From Powellomyces hirtus (taxonomy: Eukaryota; Chytridiomycota; Chytridiomycetes; Spizellomycetales; Powellomycetaceae), in contig JAHLKG010000018.1 of the NCBI GenBank assembly GCA_025526995.1, positions 620,001 to 684,000 of the forward strand: a stretch of DNA of 64,000 nt, in the 5' to 3' direction. Both the position numbers and the translations under genes were made by a program. This document shows, piece by piece, positions 58,189 through 64,000 of the stretch. Positions within the stretch are counted from its first letter, which is position 1. The number at the start of each line of letters is the position of its first letter. A model generated the notes under the pieces. That model was not told where the DNA came from, ran no database searches, and saw only the letters and a program-made list of their open reading frames with translations.

Positions 58189-58790
58189 AAGTTTCCTCTG
58201 CCATCCTGCGGCACACAGCTCTCTGGAACTTTTACAACAACTCTGACACACCCACAAACTGATTTCAATGTTGTCGAAGAGTGGGTCGACTTTTCCAAGG
58301 CCGTTTTGACAAATCACGCTACTCTCAGCAAAAGTTTGTTCCAAGGAGCCATATTTATGCCAGAGACTCCCGTCTCTTCCAAGGCCAATGTCCACGCAGT
58401 TGCCGACTTTACACTTCATCAAACCTTCACAAGCATCTTAGGAGCCCTGAACAAAATTGGTTACAACTTTATTGACATTGCTGGGCAACAAGTCAGTAGT
58501 TTCATATCTTAACCAAATGCTTGTTCATGGAAAAAAGCATATTCTGACAATGAAGTTTAAAACCCCAAGAGCATTTTCCAAACAACACAAAATTGTGCTG
58601 ACCTATCAAGATTCGCCGCCAAAATCGAAAGTTTGTGGAGCTATCAACCAGATCTATGGCTTCATGATATTCAACTATCATGCTGATGGAGTTCTGATGA
58701 CATATGAGGAGACCTATTTTAGTCTGAAGCTGGCAGCTGTCTCTTACCAATTCTTCTTACCTTATGGTGAGCCCTCAAGCTGCCTCCCTG
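58189..58790 (+). pseudogene. Kinase/Crinkler-like gene fragment, copy 2
   Basis: As 50560-51161 with few substitutions. Here the downstream half of the gene survives at 60776-61190, beyond the AT-rich block. Confidence 0.45.
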
Positions 58791-60775
58791 GTATGATTTT
58801 AAATTTAACTTTATGTTTTAGGGTTCTTTTGGTCTAAAGTTAATTTCAATTTACCTTGATACCGCAGTGTGGGCTACTATGAATCAGTATAATTTGATTA
58901 TAAAGTGGGTTCAACAGGAGGATTTATCATAATAACTTGTGATCAGACGGTACCACTGAGGCCCCAAACCCGATTAAGCCAGGGTATATTGATAACGGAG
59001 CATCAGTGTTGGTAGATCTACACTTTACCTTATACCTTTTCAAAGGTTGTTCTTGGTGCGTTATGGATCTGTAGACCATCATCTGTATTAAAACAAGACT
59101 ACTGGTGGGATAGTCATACAACACTTCAAGCCTCCCATAAGTGAGAGCAGGCCCGACAAAATTTGGGTTCATTGAACCTAAAGTGATAATTGAAGGCAAA
59201 AGGCTCAAATGTTAACAACTATATGTTACCACTCACAAGAGAAAAATAATTAATAATGTTAAAAAAAAAATAGTTGATCATAAACGTTTTATGGGATCAC
59301 CCAATTAACAGTAAAGTGACAGTAAGAAGCTAATGAAAAACTAGATGCTAGATCAAGTAATTAACAATCTTTAGATAATTAAAATCAAATAGAGGATAGC
59401 TATAGGCTTACTCTGGTTCTACAGCTACAGTGAGGTTAGATCAGGCTTACTGAAAGATGGAACCTTTCTTTGTTTAATAACAACAATTGCAGCTACTGGA
59501 TCACTTCATGCTGGTCCATGATCACCAATATGGTTATGCGGTGCTAGCCGCCTTTTCACTATCCTCCCACTGTAGCCCCTTTGGAGGCTCTTTGGTTGTC
59601 ATTCCTAAGCTGCTATTATTAATTCCTTATCAATTCCTGTCAATTGAGGATTTCAAGGTCATGATCTCTTTCTCTATTTGCATCTATGTGTAATATACCA
59701 AATATACAACTAGGGTTCATTAAAACCCGTTTAATAATCAAAAAGGGTGAATCTTGAATAGATGCAATTACTTCAAAGATGAAGTTCAAGTTAAGTATTT
59801 TAGAAAGTACTAATCTCGGCTGGTGTGGGCAAATCATCTTAAACTTTAAAAACTTCCACACACTCATTTTACGACATTTAAATATTAAGATTTATAATAA
59901 CTGCTACCATTCAGTGAATCAAACCACTTCAATTAGCTACAGGGCTAACCTATTATTTCCAAATGTCAACAACCAACGCCAGATAAGTTAATACCAATGC
60001 TAAAGCTTCTGTTGGATCTGTTTTGTTGCCTAAGCTAACAAATTGAATTGGAAATTTAATTAATAATTGTAGGCATCTAAATTAAAGAGTACACATAGCA
60101 TAAAAATAATTTAGTGGTTTTAGATTACAAGTGTTACAGATTGAAAATTTTAAAGTTGTGGAGGAGGGAAAGGAAGTTCAGTTCAACCGAACAACTTCAC
60201 CATGATTCTACTAACCTAATTGATAGATTTTTAATATATAGCTTGGATAATGCACCCTACAAATGGATAGCATTACATACCCCCGTGTAGGATTAGAGCT
60301 CAACTCCAAAATAAAGGGAAGCTGCACCTAATTGAAATAAAAAGCTATAGACAACTACTGGGTTTATATTGAACCAACCCTTTAAAATAAATAATTAGAA
60401 TTTAGCCTTGAAACCCATTCATATAAATTCTGTAACTCCCCCAGGGGTTTAACCCTAGAAGTGTGGTAATAGAATACACTGCTACTTAATATTCTGCTAC
60501 CATAGCCTATAAGTTACTGTCTGTATCAGGTGTGGTACCTGTGGTACCAAAATCACCTGTTTTTACTTTTAGGGGGATTTCCCCCTCCAGAAGGGGTCTT
60601 CCTTCTCTGTCGACGGTCTTAATCCTAAACAAACATTTTTGCCCTGTTTGCATAAGCATTGCTATTAGGTTTAATTTATAAATTTTTAGAAACAATTGCT
60701 TCATATAAGACCTGAATAACTATATATATTTCTATGTTTCCATGTGTTAATTAATTATTTTCTGTAATTTTATAG
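58791..60775. other. AT-rich 1985-bp block with GT...AG ends
   Basis: Starts GTATGATTTT and ends AATTTTATAG. The flanking sequence reads across the block in kinase-like style (GEPSSCLP before, SFAFAYHVAV after). No coding frame is recognised. It may be an intron enlarged by insertions. The final 195 bases (60581-60775) are outside the duplication. Confidence 0.5.
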
Positions 60776-61190
60776 ATCATTTGCATTTGCATATCACGTG
60801 GCTGTTCAGCTATGACAAAAGAACACTATTCACGGTTTTGGAAGCCTACACCAGTCTTTTTTTGCTGTCCATCAACAAGTTATTCTATGTGCCACTGACC
60901 ATTTTGCCAGGGCTATCCCTATCAGGATCTTTTTCTGCATTGCTGTCACCTCCCGTCTGTCCACACCCATGCCATACACTCTTACCGACATCGAGATTAG
61001 AGATGTCACGTTCATAAAAGGATGAGACTAGAGCGGCACGGGTGCAGTGGTGGGAGGCACGTTCCAGGGAGAGAATGTAATCTTCAAGATCATCAATGGT
61101 GCCAAAAACTCACAATATGTGACAGAGCTAGACAACAAACTCGACCATTATTGCGCCCTCACGCACCTCCAATCTGAGCGCTTTTTCCTA
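60776..61190 (+). pseudogene. Kinase N-lobe-like gene fragment
   Basis: SFAFAYHVAVQ at the start, then LTDIEIRDVTFIKG, a Gly loop-like GTGAVVGGTFQG, a VAIK-like NVIFKI and ELDNKLDHYCALTHLQ, in the order of a protein-kinase N-lobe. In-frame TGA and TAG before the Gly loop and earlier stops show decay. It is probably the 3' continuation of 58189-58790. No catalytic loop remains. Confidence 0.4.
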
Positions 61191-62444
61191 TCTTGCCATG
61201 TTTTCCAGCCCGAATGTCGACAAATCCAATCTTTGTGACTTTGCAAGTAGTGCTGACCTCTGTCTCGCACGTGAACAGAAGCAGCGGGTCTGTCCAAATC
61301 GTTTTTACAATGCAGAGGTCAATATTTTTGATTCTCCCAAATGGGAGTCGATGTTTGCTGTTGTACTTTGTTACTCCCCAAGTGGTAGAGCCAATCTTCA
61401 CCATGATATGGTCATAGGCTGCGTTTGCATTTGTGATGGTCATTGTTTCCTTCAGCTTGCCCACCGTTCCTAACGTAAGCAAGTAAACTTGCACACAGGG
61501 AAGAGGGCACCTGTTGAGGATGGTCAGTGCCGTCTGAAGCGGCACACCCAGAATGTCTTCATTAAGTCCCTTGCCGTTGTGATTGTCACCTGCTTTCAAG
61601 TCAAAGAACTTTTCTGTTGTCCAATCAGTGGTCTGGCAAGCAAGAGCTCTGCAAGATCGATACAGAAGTCGAGCAACCCCTGAAAATGTGACGTAGATGG
61701 TGATGATGTTGTCCTGCTGAATGCGAATGAAGTTTTCATCAGGAACAAATGCGTCCCTGTCATAGAGGATCTTGCGCAAATTGCGGAGAGTTGTGTCAAG
61801 CAGCTTTTTGGCAACTTTGGCTGCTCGGAACAGCAGTCCGTTCTTTGTGAGCTCTCTGCAAGTCTCCAGCTCCACCGGCTTTCCATCCTCATCGGACCAT
61901 TTCTGAGCATTGGTCAGAGTTACAAGATTGGGAGCAGGTGGAAGACTCTCGACGTCATCCTCAACTTGCTCATTATCCTTCAGGCTTTCTTTTGGAGATG
62001 TCAAGCGTGCAACAAGGCTCAGATTCCTTTGACCCGCGCTCTCTTTGCCGTAAGCTGCCAACGTTAAAAGGTCAGTTTCCTGAGATTCCAGAGTCGGCAA
62101 GTTATTGAGCTCCCTCTCAAGCCAATCTCACGTCACCAGGACCTTGCTGCACAACCAAATGGACAAAGCTGACGTCCATTTGGCGTGTTTGCATACTGCA
62201 AAAACATAATTGCTCTCTCTGAGAATTGGCGTCTCGTCCTCTCTCTTCTGCTTTAAAAGCTGTCAACCTTTTGCGTGCTTGGACTTGAAGTACGCCGGCA
62301 GTATGTCTTGGAGGTCATTGAAAGGTACATAATGCTGTCTGACAAGCTTGGCGACAAGGAACTGTCTCCCTTTGATGTGCAGCCTGGAATCGTTCTGCAA
62401 ACTGGATGGTTGAGGCAGATCTGCGGCCAGAGCCCCAAAACTGC
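61159..62444 (-). pseudogene. Unrecognised degenerate gene, one frame with two TGA codons
   Basis: One minus frame runs from the LTR edge (about 62444) to TGA at 61159, broken only by TGA at 62263-62265 and 62128-62130. Protein-like stretches: LVRQHYVPFNDLQDILPAYF, ESNYVFAVCKHAKWTSALS, LTKNGLLFRAAKVAKKLLD, TLRNLRKILYDRDAF, GVPLQTALTILNRCPLPCVQ, TKIGFVDIRAGKHGKIGK. Average amino-acid composition with 313 codons open after the second TGA argues for former coding. No family is recognised: no transposase, RT or kinase motif seen. Its upstream end is cut by the LTR at 62445-62705, and its 3' end abuts the kinase-like fragment on the other strand. Confidence 0.5.
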
Positions 62445-62705
62445 TTTTGGTCTGAGAGTATCTGGGTAGATAGTTGAGGAAACTTTCAGGGTAGTTGACT
62501 GAGCAAAACAACGAAGTAACTTAATCCCGCTATGTTGGAGAAAAAGAGAAAAGTCCCATCGATATATTAAGTATGTAAGGAAAACTACTTATATCGGAGT
62601 TGATCACATGGTTTGCACGTGATCGCGTGACTCATTGTAGTGGCGTAGCATACGCCCTGCCATGGCGCAGTTGTGACTTGATGACAGAGTCTGTACACGC
62701 TAACA
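62445..62705. repeat. Second-family solo LTR, third copy
   Basis: Aligns to 50299-50559 without length change; first bases TTTTGG instead of TGTTGG. Flanks ACTGC and CCCCA do not match, so no target duplication is visible. Confidence 0.8.
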
Positions 62706-62886
62706 CCCCAATCAGACCTGGCAGTCTGTCAGTGAGAGAGTTGCCCTATCTACTTTTACTACACACACCCATGCACACACTCCACACACCCCATTTATTA
62801 CATTTTTAAGAATACGAGGAATGGCTAGAGTTCGTCTATGAGATCCGCGCAAATGAGGCATAATCTCTAACTAGGTGCCGGTGTAG
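62706..62886. other. Short spacer with CA-rich tract
   Basis: CACACA-rich words at about 62761-62790. CTAACTAG...GTGTAG at 62868-62886 could be a branch site and splice acceptor leading into the next frame. Confidence 0.35.
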
Positions 62887-63501
62887 GTGTCAGGTTCGGG
62901 CAAGGCGAAGATAACGGCGAGGAAAACGGCACCGCCAGCCGCTGCTCCTGCGGCGACCACGGCTCCGGCTGTGCCGTTGGCAGTGGTGCCTTCTGCGCCA
63001 GTGGGAGGCGCACCCGCTGCGGGGTTGTCCCGAGCGGAGATTCGAACGATGTTGGCGGCGTATGTCCGACAGTTTCACCGCAAGGACCGTCAAGAGGTCC
63101 TGGAACGCCACATCAAACAAGCGAAAGACCGGGTGAAGGACCGGTCGAGGTCTGGTACGCCTCTTGGTCGCGCACGGGCGACCGGGATGCTTGATGGGCT
63201 GAGATCCTTGCTAGAGGACCGGCGGAGCCGGAAGACGCCTGTTCGCAAGGGTAAAGCCCAGGCGAAGAAGAAGACTGCGGACAAGAGGTCAGCAGCAGAG
63301 GTGAAGAGGATGTGGGACATCCTGAAGCGGAAGGCTCCGTATAATGATGAGGAAGAGGAGGAGGAGGAGGGGGAAGCTGAGGAGTTGGAGGGATCACCGA
63401 TCTCTCCAAGCCGACGCTCACCCTCAAGCGATGAGGATGATGAAGGAGGGGCAGGTCCGTCCTCCTGGGGGATAGCTTCGGGTTCCGCAATTGCGGTGTA
63501 G
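62887..63501 (+). CDS. Hypothetical basic/acidic protein, start uncertain
   Basis: An open frame of 204 codons ends at TAG 63501. Ala/Pro-rich opening, then a strongly basic middle (RQFHRKDRQEVLERHIKQAK, KGKAQAKKKTADKR) and an acidic tail (NDEEEEEEEGEAEELEGS, SSDEDDEGG). The first in-frame ATG is 63049; upstream of 62887 a GTGTAG acceptor suggests that an earlier exon supplied the start. The opposite strand over 63113-63501 is also open as an extension of the copia frame, but has low-complexity Pro/Ser content typical of antisense to this composition. No family recognised. It could belong to the 3' region of the copia element or be a host gene. Confidence 0.45.
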   Translation: MSGSGKAKITARKTAPPAAAPAATTAPAVPLAVVPSAPVGGAPAAGLSRAEIRTMLAAYVRQFHRKDRQEVLERHIKQAKDRVKDRSRSGTPLGRARATGMLDGLRSLLEDRRSRKTPVRKGKAQAKKKTADKRSAAEVKRMWDILKRKAPYNDEEEEEEEGEAEELEGSPISPSRRSPSSDEDDEGGAGPSSWGIASGSAIAV

Positions 63502-64000
63502 ATGCCAAGGTAAGCCAGTGTTGTGAGTAATTCTCCTGACATTCAGCGAGTAACACTTGGGCTCGGTGTGCTTCCGTAGGCGCGCCCTCATTGCGTATTC
63601 TCTCATCAAATATCTGAGTCCCATTTGTAATCCTCAGGACAGTGTCCTTATGTTTGACAGTGGGAAAAGGCTTCGTAAAGATGTCTGCCAATTGATCTTC
63701 CGTATTGGTGTCGATGATTTCGATAATTTGCTTCGCGAACGAATTGCGTATAGCGTGGTACCGAACGTCGATGTGTTTGGTGCGTTGGTTGATAGCCTTA
63801 GACTGAATCAAGGCCCCGGCGCTCTGATTATCGACATGGAGAGGGACCGGTCGAGATTTGAAATCCAATTGAGGTCCCAAAACTTCCGCCAAGAGTTGGC
63901 GTAGCCATTTGGCTTCGTTGTGACCGGTACTTGCAGCTATGTACTCCGCTTCGGTCGTACTTTGGGCTGTGCACTTCTGCTTGCTGCTTTTCCACAGAAC
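63113..64000 (-). CDS. RNase H end of a second copia-type pol, runs off right edge
   Basis: From the right edge the minus frame reads the copia RNase H: STTEAEYIAAST, EAKWLRQLLAE, LHVDNQSAGALIQS, NQRTKHIDVRYHAIR and TEDQLADIFTKPF. Recognisable homology ends near 63630; the frame then stays open to 63113, where the downstream part is probably not coding. It has no stop or frameshift, unlike the copia element at 5000-10314, and its sequence is clearly different from it, so it is a separate and possibly younger family. Confidence 0.85.
   Translation of the reverse strand, partial: VLWKSSKQKCTAQSTTEAEYIAASTGHNEAKWLRQLLAEVLGPQLDFKSRPVPLHVDNQSAGALIQSKAINQRTKHIDVRYHAIRNSFAKQIIEIIDTNTEDQLADIFTKPFPTVKHKDTVLRITNGTQIFDERIRNEGAPTEAHRAQVLLAECQENYSQHWLTLASTPQLRNPKLSPRRTDLPLLHHPHRLRVSVGLERSVIPPTPQLPPPPPPLPHHYTEPSASGCPTSSSPLLLTSCPQSSSSPGLYPCEQASSGSAGPLARISAHQASRSPVRDQEAYQTSTGPSPGLSLV

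Larger units (their letters stand above)
52952..60580. repeat. 7629-bp tandem duplication, copy 2
   Basis: The junction at 52951/52952 reads GGGGGATTT-AATGCAATG. Flanks of the unit (CGACG before copy 1, CCCCC after copy 2) share no microhomology with it. This copy holds a 3'-truncated second gypsy element. Confidence 0.97.

Overview
The window looks like nuclear DNA of a zoosporic (chytrid-type) fungus. The host genes are fungal in kind: short GT-AG introns of about 55-100 bp, an ATG44/DUF1748 gene, YME2, RTC5 and a GPI-anchored yapsin-like protease. The largest gene is SPEF2/CPC1, a component of the flagellar central pair, which only fungi that swim keep. The species cannot be named from sequence alone.

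Layout. (1) 1-10,953 is a nest of decayed LTR retrotransposons. A gag-bearing gypsy element (1-1364, minus) sits inside the integrase of a chromodomain gypsy element (1365-2400). A 60-bp minisatellite and a G20 tract follow, then a small RING-like gene (3632-4323). The 3' end of another gypsy element comes next, and its LTR is split by a full-length copia-type element (5000-10314). (2) 10,954-42,352 is ordinary gene-rich DNA: SPEF2 (minus), a broken lipase-like gene, a Ser-rich hypothetical, an aspartyl protease, SRP68, ubiquitin-L40 (minus), YME2, ATG44, NOC2 (minus) and RTC5 (minus). (3) 42,353-64,000 is repeat-rich again. A small secreted-protein gene is cut nine codons before its stop by a complete gypsy element (42896-49378) with a perfect 6-bp target duplication. 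Part of that element plus 3.6 kb of downstream DNA is tandemly duplicated with a 7629-bp period (45323-52951 and 52952-60580). Further right are fragments of a kinase/Crinkler-like gene interrupted by a solo LTR and by a 2-kb AT-rich block with GT...AG ends, an unrecognised degenerate gene, a basic/acidic ORF, and the RNase H end of a second copia element.

Main observations. The copia-type element has pol in copia order (PR-INT-RT-RH) but carries a gypsy-style Gag and a chromodomain between INT and RT, so it appears chimeric; a cluster of GC-rich perfect palindromes replaces part of its coding region. Repeat decay here is dominated by C-to-T change at CpG. Every stop traced in the gypsy, chromo-gypsy and copia pol frames is TGA where Arg CGA is expected. 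Catalytic residues are lost by the same change. The two tandem copies differ mostly at CpG sites. This suggests cytosine methylation with deamination, or a RIP-like process, acting on repeats but not on the host genes.

The host genes are mostly unrelated housekeeping loci (flagellum, SRP, ribosome biogenesis, mitochondrial DNA maintenance and division, vacuole). No operon-like logic is expected; several pairs are divergent or convergent neighbours.
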